Shown here one piece after another: positions 1 to 8,284 of a stretch of DNA of 64,000 nucleotides. Position 1 is the first letter of the stretch. Each line of letters opens with the position of its first letter. This DNA comes from Corynebacterium yudongzhengii (GTDB lineage: Bacteria; Actinomycetota; Actinomycetes; Mycobacteriales; Mycobacteriaceae): NCBI RefSeq assembly GCF_003065405.1, contig NZ_CP026947.1, forward strand, positions 62,001 to 126,000. Reading direction: 5' to 3'. The notes under the pieces are model-generated. The model saw only the letters and a list, made by a program, of their open reading frames with translations. It had not been told where the DNA came from and did no database searches. Made by a program: the position numbers and the translations under genes.

Positions 1-120
1 GAGGGTGTTGGCGTTGCGGTACTCGTATCCGGTGTCGCCGGTGAAGTCGTTGACGCAGGCGTTGCGGATGAGTTGGCGCAGGAGTTGGAGGGTGTCGTCG
101 TAAAGCGTCATGGCCGCCAT
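1..120 (-). CDS. M20-family metallopeptidase, N-terminal fragment (runs off the window)
   Basis: Read on the minus strand, the first ~40 residues include the stretch LIRNACVNDFTGDTG followed by YRNANTL. This is typical of the N-terminus of actinobacterial M20/M25/M40 zinc peptidases and amidohydrolases, which hydrolyse peptides or acyl-amino acids. The metal ligands lie outside the window. Two starts are possible, ATG at 120 or ATG at 111; the MTLYDD start at 111 looks more family-like. The gene is divergent from bioB and shares a ~55-bp promoter region with it. The family call rests on a short stretch. Confidence 0.65.
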   Translation of the reverse strand, partial: MAAMTLYDDTLQLLRQLIRNACVNDFTGDTGYEYRNANTL

Positions 121-138
121 CCTAACCACCGCGCCCAC

Positions 139-168
139 TTGAACGGTGTTTAACGATCGGGCTATGCT
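139..168 (+). promoter_or_regulatory. bioB promoter with BioQ-like operator
   Basis: A -35 TTGAAC (139-144) and -10 TATGCT (163-168) are separated by 18 bp, and the ATG at 175 lies at the expected transcription start, so the mRNA is probably leaderless. The -35 overlaps TGAAC-N3-GTTTA (140-152), close to the TGAAC-N3-GTTAC motif reported for the corynebacterial TetR-type biotin repressor BioQ. BioQ control is inferred from this resemblance. Confidence 0.6.
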
Positions 169-174
169 ATCGCC

Positions 175-1161
175 ATGGCTGACATCTTGGACCGTATCCG
201 CAGCACCGTGCTCGAGGCCGGCGAGCCCGCGGGCGCCGAGGACCTGCTGGAGGTGCTGCACATCGAAGACGCGCGGCTGGCGGAGCTCTCCGCGCTCGCG
301 CACGAAGTGCGGCTGAAATGGTGCGGCGACATCGTCGAAGTCGAAGGCATCATCTCGCTGAAAACCGGCGGCTGCGGCGAGGACTGCTCGTTCTGCTCGC
401 AGTCCGGGCTGTTCAACGAATCGCCGGTGCGCGCGGTGCGTCTCGACGTCGCGGAGCTGGTCGAGGCGGCGAAGCAGTCATCGAAAAACGGCGCCACCGA
501 GTTCTGCATCGTCGCCGCCGTGCGCGGGCCGGACGAGCGCCTACTCGACCAGGTCCAAGACGCGATCGTGGCGATCGAACGCGACGTCGACATCAATATC
601 TCCGCCTCGCTGGGGATCCTCACCGCCGAGCAGGCCGCCCGGCTGCGCGAGATGGGCGTCAAACGCTACAACCACAACCTGGAAACGGCGCGCTCGCACT
701 TCCCGCAGATCGTCTCCACCCACGACTGGTTAGAGCGCCAGCGCACCCTAGAGCTCGTGCGCGACAACGGCATGGAGATCTGCTCCGGCGGGATCATCGG
801 GATGGGCGAGACCCTCGAACAGCGCGTCGAATTCGCCCAGCAGCTCGCCGCGGTTGAGCCCTGCGAGGTGCCCATCAACTTCCTCGACCCCCGGCCCGGC
901 ACCCCGCTGGCCAACTACCCCGTGCCCACGCGCGGCGAGTCGCTGCGCGCCATCGCGATGTTCCGCTTCGCCATGCCGCGCACCATCTTGCGCTTCGCCG
1001 GCGGCCGCGAGCTCTCGCTTGGCGACGACGGCACCGAAGCCGGCCTGCTTGGCGGCATGAACGCGATCATCGCCGGCAACTACCTCACCACCCTCGGCCG
1101 GGCGGCCGAAAAGGACCTCGACATGCTCGACCGCCTGCAGCTGCCGCTGAAGGTGCTGTAG
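175..1161 (+). CDS. bioB: Biotin synthase
   Basis: Radical-SAM enzyme that inserts sulfur into dethiobiotin, the last step of biotin synthesis. The 328-residue protein has the family length and the CxxxCxxC cluster motif in [12 protein letters not shown] (Cys67, Cys71, Cys74), which binds the SAM-coordinating [4Fe-4S] cluster. Downstream motifs YNHNLET and [10 protein letters not shown] are characteristic of BioB. The ATG at 175 sits right after a -10 hexamer. The gene is followed without a gap by bsaP (stop 1159-1161, next ATG 1162), so the two are co-transcribed. Confidence 0.96.
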   Translation: MADILDRIRSTVLEAGEPAGAEDLLEVLHIEDARLAELSALAHEVRLKWCGDIVEVEGIISLKTGGCGEDCSFCSQSGLFNESPVRAVRLDVAELVEAAKQSSKNGATEFCIVAAVRGPDERLLDQVQDAIVAIERDVDINISASLGILTAEQAARLREMGVKRYNHNLETARSHFPQIVSTHDWLERQRTLELVRDNGMEICSGGIIGMGETLEQRVEFAQQLAAVEPCEVPINFLDPRPGTPLANYPVPTRGESLRAIAMFRFAMPRTILRFAGGRELSLGDDGTEAGLLGGMNAIIAGNYLTTLGRAAEKDLDMLDRLQLPLKVL

Positions 1162-1398
1162 ATGGGCGCGCTGGCAGAAGCCGTGGTCAGCGGCGATAAA
1201 GCCGCCTACGACCCGTTTACCGGAACCGCCGTGGGGACCGTCGGGGAGGGGTGGTCGCCGTCGGCACGCGCGGGGCTGGAAGCGCCGCGATACTGCCAAA
1301 TCTGCGGGCGGCGCATGGTCGTGCGCATTCACCCGATAGGCTGGACGGCGCGGTGCTCGCGCCACGGCGAGCTCGACTCCACGCTGCTGGAACGCTAG
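1162..1398 (+). CDS. bsaP: Biotin synthase auxiliary protein BsaP
   Basis: A 78-residue protein starting directly at the bioB stop codon. The conserved C-terminal half has Cys45-x-x-Cys48, the run GRRMVVRIHPIGWTARC ending at Cys65, and SRHG. This matches the small actinobacterial family next to bioB (Mycobacterium Rv1590 type), reported as an iron-sulfur auxiliary protein needed by BioB in these bacteria. The three cysteines are plausible cluster ligands. The N-terminal ~35 residues look unstructured. Linkage to bioB strongly supports the call. Confidence 0.82.
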   Translation: MGALAEAVVSGDKAAYDPFTGTAVGTVGEGWSPSARAGLEAPRYCQICGRRMVVRIHPIGWTARCSRHGELDSTLLER

Positions 1399-1423
1399 GC
1401 GCGCGCCACTAGACTCGGGGCGT

Positions 1424-2359
1424 GTGAGCTCTTTTAGTGACCCCGCCATCGCCCGCGCGCACGCCTCGGCGCTGCGGTCGATCGCGCGCGTCGTCGAGGA
1501 GAAAGCCGCGCCGACACCAGCGGATATCGCCCTCGAGCGCGTGGTGGCGCAGCTGCGGAGCGGCCCGGCGCTGGTCTTAACGGGCGCCGGCGTATCGACA
1601 GACTCCGGCATCCCCGACTACCGCGGCCCCACCGGCAAGCTCACCAAGGGCCGGCCCATGACCTACCAGGAATTCCTCCACGACCCCGCCGCCAGCCACC
1701 GCTACTGGGCGCGCAGCTTCGTCGGCTGGCGCGCCATGACCCAGGCGGCGCCGAACCGCACGCACTACGCGCTCGTCGAACTCGAACGCGCCGGCTACAT
1801 CACCGGCGTGATCACCCAAAACGTCGATGGGCTGCACGAAGCCGCCGGCAGCGGCAACGTCTTGACCATCCACGGCGACATGGGACACGTCGTGTGCCTC
1901 GACTGCGGGCACCGCGAAATCCGCGCGCACTTCGACGACCGCATGGACGCCGCCAACCCCGGGTACCTATCCTCGCTGCACATCACCCGCGACATGGTCA
2001 ACCCCGACGGCGACGTCGCGCTTCCCGACGCCACAGTCGCCCAATTCCGCATGCCCGGCTGCCAAGTGTGCGGCTCGGTGCGCTTAAAGCCCGACGTGGT
2101 CTACTTCGGCGAATCCGTGCCCCGGGCGCGCCGGGCGGCCGGCGAAGAAATGCTGGCTGCCGCGTCCTCGCTTGTGGTCGTGGGCTCCTCGCTGGCGGTG
2201 ATGAGCGGCTACCGTTTCGTCATCGACGCGCGGCGCCAAGGCAAAGAGGTTGCCGTGATCAACGGCGGGCCCGGGCGTGGGGACCACAAGGCCACCACGC
2301 TGTGGCGCACCGGGGTCGGCGAAGCCTTCGACCAGGTGCTCGACGCGTTGGAGCTTTAG
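1424..2359 (+). CDS. Sir2-family NAD-dependent protein deacylase
   Basis: A 311-residue sirtuin. The NAD-binding motif GAGVSTDSGIPDYRG, the TQNVDGLH motif, the catalytic His in IHGDMGHV, and two CxxC pairs (CLDC and CQVC) for structural zinc are all visible. It removes acyl groups from lysine using NAD+. There is an N-terminal extension of ~45 residues before the Rossmann core. The start is GTG at 1424 (GTG at 1422 is out of frame); TAGACT at 1410-1415 fits a leaderless transcript. Its 3' end overlaps the convergent hydrolase gene by 4 bp. A second sirtuin of another type lies at 28137-28877. Confidence 0.9.
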   Translation: MSSFSDPAIARAHASALRSIARVVEEKAAPTPADIALERVVAQLRSGPALVLTGAGVSTDSGIPDYRGPTGKLTKGRPMTYQEFLHDPAASHRYWARSFVGWRAMTQAAPNRTHYALVELERAGYITGVITQNVDGLHEAAGSGNVLTIHGDMGHVVCLDCGHREIRAHFDDRMDAANPGYLSSLHITRDMVNPDGDVALPDATVAQFRMPGCQVCGSVRLKPDVVYFGESVPRARRAAGEEMLAAASSLVVVGSSLAVMSGYRFVIDARRQGKEVAVINGGPGRGDHKATTLWRTGVGEAFDQVLDALEL

Positions 2360-3330
2360 GTCGAGCGCGCCGCCGGCGCCCCAGCCGCCACGCGGCGCAG
2401 CGCGGCGAGCACCAGCCGGCGCACCTTCTGATCGAAGGGCATCTGTTCGTGCAGCACCACCGAGTGCGGCTCGAGGTCTTGCACCCAGATGTTGTGGACG
2501 CGGTGCGGGTCGTCGTCAGGCGCGGGGAGGAAGCCGCTTTCCGGCGGCTGGACCAGCGAGTCGGAGCGGGTGGCGATGCAGGTGTAGGTCACGCCGTCGT
2601 CGAGCGGGTCGTCACCGTTGAGGCGCGTGATGAACTCCGAATCCACCAGCATCTGGTGCACGACCGGGCCGACGGCCGCCTCCGCGATCTTCAGCGCGAT
2701 CTCCTCGCCGCGCTCCGTGCGGATGATCGGGCTGGCGAGCCCGCCGATCGTCGTGCCCAAATGCGGCACCGCGAGCCCCACGAAGTGGTGGGTGTGCCGG
2801 GCGCCTCCTAAAAAACGCATCCAATAGCGCACGACCAGCCCGCCCTGGGAGTGGCCGAGCAGGATGAGCTTCTCGGCGCCGGTGGCCTGCAGGACCTGGG
2901 TGAGATAGGCGCCCACGAACTCCGCGGAGACCTCGATCGGGCTGGTGGCGCGTATACCGTAGGAGGGGGCGAAGACGACCCAGCCGTCGGCACGCAAGGC
3001 CGAGGTCAGCTCCTGGAAATCGCCGTTCGACTGGCCCGTGCCGTGCAATAACACCACCGGCCAGGGGCGCTCGGGGGTAGGGCGGGCAGACCAGTCATCC
3101 TCGACGGTGCCACGGGGACGCAGCTTCACGACGAGCGGCACCTCCTGATCCGCCCCAAAAGGCGAAAAATCATCGGGGCTGTCGGGGAGGTTGTCGAGCA
3201 TCTCGTCGGCGAGTTCTTCCGTCATCCCGTCCGAAGGCACCGTGCGCCCCTCGAACTCCGCCGGGCTTAGCCGCCAGAACTGCCGGAGGGTGCGCACGAG
3301 ATGTTCGCGCAGCTGATCACGGATGCCCAT
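2356..3330 (-). CDS. Alpha/beta-hydrolase, lipase-like
   Basis: A 324-residue protein with the oxyanion region VVLLHGTGQSN and the nucleophile elbow GHSQGG, as in triacylglycerol lipases and esterases of the alpha/beta-hydrolase fold. A histidine near HSVVLHEQMPF could complete the triad. No signal peptide is evident, so it probably acts in the cytoplasm. The reading frame stays open far upstream, but that part is antisense to amn, so the start is placed at ATG 3330 (MGIRDQLREHL). It is divergent from amn with only ~39 bp between starts. The substrate is unknown. Confidence 0.78.
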   Translation of the reverse strand: MGIRDQLREHLVRTLRQFWRLSPAEFEGRTVPSDGMTEELADEMLDNLPDSPDDFSPFGADQEVPLVVKLRPRGTVEDDWSARPTPERPWPVVLLHGTGQSNGDFQELTSALRADGWVVFAPSYGIRATSPIEVSAEFVGAYLTQVLQATGAEKLILLGHSQGGLVVRYWMRFLGGARHTHHFVGLAVPHLGTTIGGLASPIIRTERGEEIALKIAEAAVGPVVHQMLVDSEFITRLNGDDPLDDGVTYTCIATRSDSLVQPPESGFLPAPDDDPHRVHNIWVQDLEPHSVVLHEQMPFDQKVRRLVLAALRRVAAGAPAARST

Positions 3331-3369
3331 GCACTGCAGTGTACGGATTTTCCTCAGTAGGGTGGGGTC

Positions 3370-4770
3370 ATGGAACGAGTTGACACCGCCGCCGAGGCCG
3401 TCGAGAGGCTCACCGAGCTCTACGACGCGGCCTGCGCCCAAGCCCGCGCCATCGTCAACGGCCACTCCGCCGCCAGCTACGCCGAAGTGACCTATCCGAA
3501 GCTCACCGTCGACGTGCGCGCCTGGCGGCCCGTCGATCGCACCCTCCCCTTCGGCTACGTCGACGAACCCGGCCGCTACTCCGCCGAGCTGTCCAAGCCC
3601 GCGGTCATGCGCGACTATTTGGAGCAACAGCTCGCCCAGCTGATCGAGAACTATGACTGTGACATCTACGTCGGGGCGTCTGATACCCGCATCCCGCCGG
3701 AATATATCGGGAAGGTGGGGGACGTGTCTGAGGCCCGTCGACACGCGAACGGCGAGATCCCGCGACCGACCCTCGACGAGGTGCACGACGCCATCGTCGA
3801 CGGCGACTGGGACGCCTTCCACGGGGAGGAGAAACCGCTGATGCACTTCGGGCCGCAACGCTTCGACATCGCGTGCGCGCGGATCGCGCACTACACCGGC
3901 ATCGACGTGGACAGCTGCCAGAAATACATCCTGTTTACCAACTACCCGATGCACACAACCGAGTTTGTGAAGTTCGGGCTGGCGCAGCTGCGCGATCCCG
4001 CGAGCCGGTACTCCTCGCTGCGCCTGCCCGTCGGGGAGGAGCTGACCAGCGAAAGCGACGCCGAGATCGAAGACTTAACCCTGGAATCGCCCTACCAGAT
4101 GCCGCGCTACGACCTGTGCACCCGCGACGGCAACGGCATCACGATGATCAACATCGGCGTCGGGCCGTCGAACGCGAAAACCATCACCGACGCGCTCGCC
4201 GTGCTGCGCCCCGAGGCGTGGATCATGATCGGCCACTGCGCGGGTCTCGACGGGCGCATGCGCATCGGCGACCTCATCCTCGGCAACGCGTACCAGCGTT
4301 ATGACCATATCCTGGACAATCACCTGCCGTCGAACATCCCGATCCCCGCGGTACCCGAAGTGCAGCGCGCCCTCGAGGCCGCCGTGCACGAGATCTACGG
4401 CGAGGACAAATCCCTCATGCGCACCGGCACGGTGATCTCCACCGACGACCGCAACTGGGAATGGCACACCCCGCGCAACCTGTGGGAATGGCTGCGGGGC
4501 TCGACGGCGGCGGCCGTCGACATGGAATCCTGCACGCTCGCCGGCAACGGCTACCGCTACCGCGTGCCTTATGGTTCGCTGCTGTCGGTCTCCGACCTGC
4601 CGCTGCACGCCGTGCCCAAACTGCCCGCGCAAGCGCAGGCGTTCTACCGCAACTCGAAGGAAGCGCACATGATGTGCGCGGTCAAAGCGATGGAAAAACT
4701 CGCCGAAAACCCCGAGAAACTGCGCACCAGGAAGCTGCGGCGCTCCATCGCCGAGGTGCCGTTTAGGTAG
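3370..4770 (+). CDS. amn: AMP nucleosidase
   Basis: Hydrolyses AMP to adenine and ribose 5-phosphate, adjusting adenylate pools. The 466-residue length fits the bacterial family. The N-terminal Amn-specific domain (about residues 1-160) contains VMRDYLEQQLAQLIENY. The C-terminal nucleoside-phosphorylase-type domain includes MIGHCAGLDGRMRIGDLI and the purine/ribose-binding stretch AAAVDMESCTLAGNGYR. The ATG at 3370 follows TAGGGT (3358-3363), consistent with a leaderless start. The AraC-type regulator starts at the next base after the stop codon, so the two may share a transcript. Confidence 0.94.
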   Translation: MERVDTAAEAVERLTELYDAACAQARAIVNGHSAASYAEVTYPKLTVDVRAWRPVDRTLPFGYVDEPGRYSAELSKPAVMRDYLEQQLAQLIENYDCDIYVGASDTRIPPEYIGKVGDVSEARRHANGEIPRPTLDEVHDAIVDGDWDAFHGEEKPLMHFGPQRFDIACARIAHYTGIDVDSCQKYILFTNYPMHTTEFVKFGLAQLRDPASRYSSLRLPVGEELTSESDAEIEDLTLESPYQMPRYDLCTRDGNGITMINIGVGPSNAKTITDALAVLRPEAWIMIGHCAGLDGRMRIGDLILGNAYQRYDHILDNHLPSNIPIPAVPEVQRALEAAVHEIYGEDKSLMRTGTVISTDDRNWEWHTPRNLWEWLRGSTAAAVDMESCTLAGNGYRYRVPYGSLLSVSDLPLHAVPKLPAQAQAFYRNSKEAHMMCAVKAMEKLAENPEKLRTRKLRRSIAEVPFR

Positions 4771-5754
4771 GTGGGTGTGGGCGACGAGCACACTGAGAAA
4801 ACGTGGCGGAGGCTGTCGTTTTCCACCGAGGCGCTGCCGGTCGACGGCCGGATCGAGCTGTGGGAAAACCACAACTCGGAAGCGCTGCTGCCTCTCGACA
4901 TACGCACGCTTGACGACGCCCCCATGACCGCCGCCCAAGCCAACCTCGTGTTGCCCTCGATGCGGGTGGCGTCGGTGAAGGGGACGTCGCAAATCGTTGA
5001 GCGCAGCGAGGCGTTCATCCGCGACAACCCGACCGGCGTGGTGGCGATCTTCTTTGCCCTCGAGGGCGAAGCGTTCTTCGTCCACAGCGACGGGATGCTC
5101 TCGCTCCGTCCCGGGCAGGCGGTGGTTTATCACGGCGATCGTCCGTTTACGCGCGGCTTTCCGACGGGCCTGCGCGAGCTCGTCCTCACCATCCCGGAGT
5201 CGTCCTTCGTGGAGCTGTTCGGGAACTTGGTGGACAAGCTTCCGTTCGTGTTCAGCTTTGGTCGGGATGCGAGCCCCAGCACGCAGAGCCTGACGGCGCT
5301 GTTGGCAGAGGCGATCGGATCCGCAGGCGAGCACCCACGAAGGCCACTAGCAGAGGCAGGCGCTCTCCAAGATCGGCTACTGGAGCTAACCCACCACGCG
5401 CTGACCGGTTCGACGGCCGGTGCGAAGACACTGGTGGCCCTAGGTAAGGACCTGATCGGCCTGCGCTACAACGACCCGAAGCTGAGCGTGGAAGAGATTG
5501 CGGCCGGCGTGGGGATCAGCGCACGCCAGTTGTCCCGGGCGTTTGCCGAGGCGGGACTGACGGTCGCCGGGTACCTGCGCTGGCGGCGGATCTCGGTGGC
5601 GCAAATGATGCTGCGCGATCCACACCGCGCCGGGCTGTCGATCGCGGAGATTGGGGCGCGTTGTGGTTTCTCGTCGGCATCCAGTTTTGCGCGTGCCTTT
5701 CGCGCGCAGGTGGGCTGCACTCCTCGGAACTGGCGAAAGATGGGCGGGAGCTAA
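4771..5754 (+). CDS. AraC-family transcriptional regulator
   Basis: A 327-residue regulator. The N-terminal ~200 residues resemble an AraC-binding-like cupin domain that senses a ligand. The C-terminal ~100 residues carry two helix-turn-helix motifs, first around VEEIAAGVGISARQLSRAFAEAG and second around SIAEIGARCGFSSASSFARAFR, with the closing FR...GCTPRNWR. The GTG at 4771 abuts the amn stop; GTG 4777 is an alternative. It converges with a maleylacetate reductase pseudogene 10 bp away, so it may have controlled aromatic catabolism. That target is inferred from position only. Confidence 0.88.
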   Translation: MGVGDEHTEKTWRRLSFSTEALPVDGRIELWENHNSEALLPLDIRTLDDAPMTAAQANLVLPSMRVASVKGTSQIVERSEAFIRDNPTGVVAIFFALEGEAFFVHSDGMLSLRPGQAVVYHGDRPFTRGFPTGLRELVLTIPESSFVELFGNLVDKLPFVFSFGRDASPSTQSLTALLAEAIGSAGEHPRRPLAEAGALQDRLLELTHHALTGSTAGAKTLVALGKDLIGLRYNDPKLSVEEIAAGVGISARQLSRAFAEAGLTVAGYLRWRRISVAQMMLRDPHRAGLSIAEIGARCGFSSASSFARAFRAQVGCTPRNWRKMGGS

Positions 5755-5764
5755 GAATGGGCTG

Positions 5765-6804
5765 CTAGAGGGCGTTGTGCAGTAGCTCGGCGAGGTTGTC
5801 TTCGGTGAGTTCGGCGAGATTGTTCGGTGGTGCCGCCGACAAAATGCGCTGGCACGCTTCGGGGATGTCGTTGTGGCTAAAGCCCAGATCGGAGAGGTGC
5901 CGGGGTGCCTCGATGCGTGAGTAGAGGTCAGCGAGGCCGGCGGAGGCCGTGTCCGTCTGGAAGACTTCGGCTAGGCGCGCGACGGCAGGAGCGCCCGCGG
6001 ACTCGTTGAGTGCAAGCACGTGAGGCAGCACGACGGCGTGAGTCTGCGCGTGGGGAAGGCTGAAGGTCCCGCCGAGGACGTGGCAGATCTTGTGGTGGAT
6101 TCCTGAGCCGGCGGAAGAAAAACTCAGCGCGGCGAGATAACAGCCGGCCAAGAGCTGCTCTTCGGCGTGCGTTTCGTTGTCGTGGAGGAGATCGAGGCCG
6201 TCGCGAAGGAGGCGGGCGCCCTCGAGGGCGTGGGCGCGGTTGATTGGATCGGCGCGCGGGGCCCAGGGGGAGTCGATGCAGTGCGCCAACGCGTTGAGGG
6301 CGGACGCCGTGGCGAGCTCGCGGGGCAGGGTGGCGACGAGCTCTGGGTCGTAGACGACAGCTTTGGGCAAGACACGCAGGTCGGTGCCGGTATTCTTCGT
6401 ACGTTTATCGGTGATCCCCCAGACTGCGGTGGCCTCGGAGCCAGCGTAGGTGGTGGGCACGGCGACAATCGGCAAGCCGGTGGTCAGCGCGACCGTTTTA
6501 GCGAGACCGACAGTGGAGCCGCCGCCGACAGAGATAATGGAATCGGCGTTGGACTCGGCAGCTAGGGAGCGGGCTTTATCGGCATGATCGCGGGGGACGT
6601 GCATGACGGCATCGTCGATAAGCGCCGCGAGAGCGAGGTCTTGGGTGATCGTTCGTGCGGCGGCGAGGCCGCGCTGGGTAGTGATGAGCAGCGGGCAGCG
6701 GGCGCTGAGGTCTGCGAGCGCGGCGGTGGTGTGTGCGCGGGCTTGGCCGGCGCCGAACAATACGCGCTGAGATGGGAGGGGTCGAAAGTGAAGCGTGTGG
6801 TCAC
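5765..6804 (-). pseudogene. Maleylacetate reductase, N-terminal frameshift
   Basis: Iron-alcohol-dehydrogenase-fold reductase of the hydroxyquinol/resorcinol and chlorocatechol pathways (maleylacetate to 3-oxoadipate). The main frame has GGGSTVGLAKTVAL for NAD(P)H binding, VPTTYAGSEAT, and the metal-ligand histidines in NALAHCIDSPW and GIHHKICHVLGGTFSLPHAQTHAVVLPH. The conserved first strand (TTRFTFDPSHLSAY, from GTG 6804) lies in a different frame from the FGAG motif that should follow, with the break near 6760. Without it, translation would need TTG 6760 and the protein would lack its first β-strand. A sequencing error is possible. GTTTTCCAAAAC (6846-6857) upstream is a palindrome. Confidence 0.72.
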
Positions 6805-6908
6805 GGGAGTATCCGGATCGGTCGTGGCGGAGGGTTTAGTTAAAAGTTTTCCAAAACGTGCGGTGGGCCACAACGGTGCTTAGGTCAGTAAGTGGGCGCG
6901 GCGCTGGG

Positions 6909-7727
6909 TTACTCCGGGTTGTAAAGAGAGCGATAAAGGGTGACGACGACCTCGCCGTCCGTATCTTCGACGATCGGGGCGGGAAGGCCGTGGGAGCACA
7001 TGGCCTCGACCATTCGGGGAATGCCGATGCCTTGGTTGTTGGCAACGTATCGTCCTTGGCTGTTACGGACCTGGCTCAGGAGCCTCACCAGGGTTTCATT
7101 GCGGGGATCGGGACGGCCCTCGGCCAAGTTGTCGACGCTGCGGCTAGCCTTCATCCCTCCCGGGCTGCTGATCTCCACGCGGTCGGGATAGACCTTGACG
7201 CGGACCTGCTGGCTTCGGGAGTAGGTACTGTAGTCGCGGTGCAGGACAGCGTTGGTGATTGCCTCGCGCAGGGCTTCCTCAGGGATCTCCTTTTCTGCGC
7301 CTGGGCTGGCCTTGGGGCCGTGAGTGCGAAGCAGGGACAAGACATGCGTGACGGCGGAGTCGATGGCGAGGGGCATCGGGCCGTCGCAGATACGCGGGGT
7401 GCCCTCCATGGATGTGATGTCGTCTGCGACCGGATGGCTGGTCACCGTGACGAACAACAGAGGGTAGAACTTCTGCGGGTACACACCTAAGGCCAGAAGG
7501 GCTGCCATGGTGGGGCGCAGCTCACCGGAGTCATCTTCGGCCACCGCGTTGAGTCTTTCGAGAACCTCTGTCTCGTTGGCTGCTCCGCGGGTGATTGTCG
7601 AGCCTTGGTCGGTCATGTGGTCAATGACCGCGGTGATTGCCTCGTGGTCCGGGTCCTCGAGGTGGGCGTCCGTGGCAGCTTGGCGGTCGACATTGCGGTG
7701 GACATTGCGCTGGGCCGCGTCATTCAT
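6909..7727 (-). CDS. Schlafen/AlbA-type ATP-binding regulator, N-terminally truncated
   Basis: The 272 residues match the C-terminal part of bacterial ATP-binding transcriptional regulators with a GHKL-like domain (HATPase_c_4 type). Visible motifs are ALREAITNAVLHRDYS (N-box), VEISSPGG (G1-like) and NNQGIGIPRM. LLALGVYPQKFYPLLFVTV is the linker usually preceded by an ~200-residue AlbA_2 (Schlafen-like) DNA-binding domain, which is absent. The N-terminus is the repetitive NDAAQRNVHRNVDRQ. ATG 7727 is the only reasonable start. The upstream DNA holds the phased octamer array. It may be a remnant or a shortened functional regulator. Confidence 0.7.
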   Translation of the reverse strand: MNDAAQRNVHRNVDRQAATDAHLEDPDHEAITAVIDHMTDQGSTITRGAANETEVLERLNAVAEDDSGELRPTMAALLALGVYPQKFYPLLFVTVTSHPVADDITSMEGTPRICDGPMPLAIDSAVTHVLSLLRTHGPKASPGAEKEIPEEALREAITNAVLHRDYSTYSRSQQVRVKVYPDRVEISSPGGMKASRSVDNLAEGRPDPRNETLVRLLSQVRNSQGRYVANNQGIGIPRMVEAMCSHGLPAPIVEDTDGEVVVTLYRSLYNPE

Positions 7728-7730
7728 ATG

Positions 7731-7929
7731 CCAATGATAGAGAGAAAAACGTCATGACGAACGCAATGACAGTAATGACCTTGCAATGATGTTGCACTGA
7801 CGCGGCCGAGAAATAGTAATGACGACGTGGAAATTGTAATGACGCGGCCGAAAATCGTAGTGAGGCATGTAATGACAGCAATGATGTTGCAATGACGGCA
7901 GGAATGGCGTCGCGAAAAATCGCAATGAT
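7731..7929. repeat. Helically phased octamer array (GYAATGAY)
   Basis: About 14 same-orientation copies of G(C/T)AATGA(C/T), some degenerate, start at 7731, 7751, 7763, 7772, 7783, 7794, 7816, 7836, 7857, 7869, 7878, 7889, 7901 and 7922. All offsets are near-multiples of 10.6 bp, so the copies would lie on one face of the helix. The spacing is not a multiple of three, which argues against a coding repeat. Two inverted copies (GACATTGC at 7689 and 7701) fall in the start of the ATP-binding protein gene. Confidence 0.75.
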
Positions 7930-7993
7930 GGGGCGTTGAAGGAAGAGAGTGGCGCGGCGGGAGCATCAGATTCCCCGCAATTAGATCCACAAA

Positions 7994-8008
7994 GCGGGTA
8001 CCACCCGC
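7994..8008. other. Short hairpin GCGGGT-ACC-ACCCGC
   Basis: A perfect 6-bp stem with a 3-nt loop, lying 16 bp before the terminator-like hairpin at 8025. Its role is unknown. The rest of the 557-bp gap between 7728 and 8284 holds only the octamer array, this hairpin, the terminator and one 18-bp palindrome; no credible gene was found. Confidence 0.4.
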
Positions 8009-8024
8009 GGAAAAACAGGCAACT

Positions 8025-8053
8025 GGCCTCTGCACCGCGCAGGGGCCCTTTTT
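8025..8053 (+). terminator. Intrinsic terminator with no gene upstream
   Basis: GGCCTCTGC (8025-8033) pairs with GCAGGGGCC (8039-8047), nine pairs including one G-U, followed by CTTTTT. It reads as a strong rho-independent terminator on the plus strand. The nearest plus-strand gene upstream ends at 5754, so it would end an unannotated transcript covering the octamer array or act as an attenuator ahead of the oxidoreductase pseudogene. Confidence 0.6.
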
Positions 8054-8077
8054 GTGCTTGGCCCGCCCTCGCACCCC

Positions 8078-8095
8078 ACTATGCCGCCGCATAGT
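8078..8095. repeat. 18-bp intergenic palindrome, copy 1 (core CGCC)
   Basis: ACTATGC-CGCC-GCATAGT. It has 7-bp arms identical to those of eight other copies in the window, with a variable 4-nt core. It lies between the terminator at 8025 and the pseudogene start at 8285. Confidence 0.85.
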
Positions 8096-8284
8096 TTTTC
8101 GAAGGGCGCCCACGAGATTCAATATGCCGCTATCGCCGCAGCTCAGAGGCGAAATCAGCCCACTTTTTAGCACACATTGTGTCCCTTAACTCCACTGATC
8201 CAGCATGTCGGCAACCGCTCTACCCACCCACCGGTACGTTCGTAGGTATCCGCTAGCTACCGCAGGGGAGGAGGACCGCCGCCG

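Noticed and set aside
7990..8012. T-box-like GGGTGGTACC on the minus strand
   Set aside because: GGTACC is itself palindromic and sits in the small GCGGGT hairpin; no aminoacyl-tRNA synthetase or amino-acid gene follows, and the stem I features are not seen.
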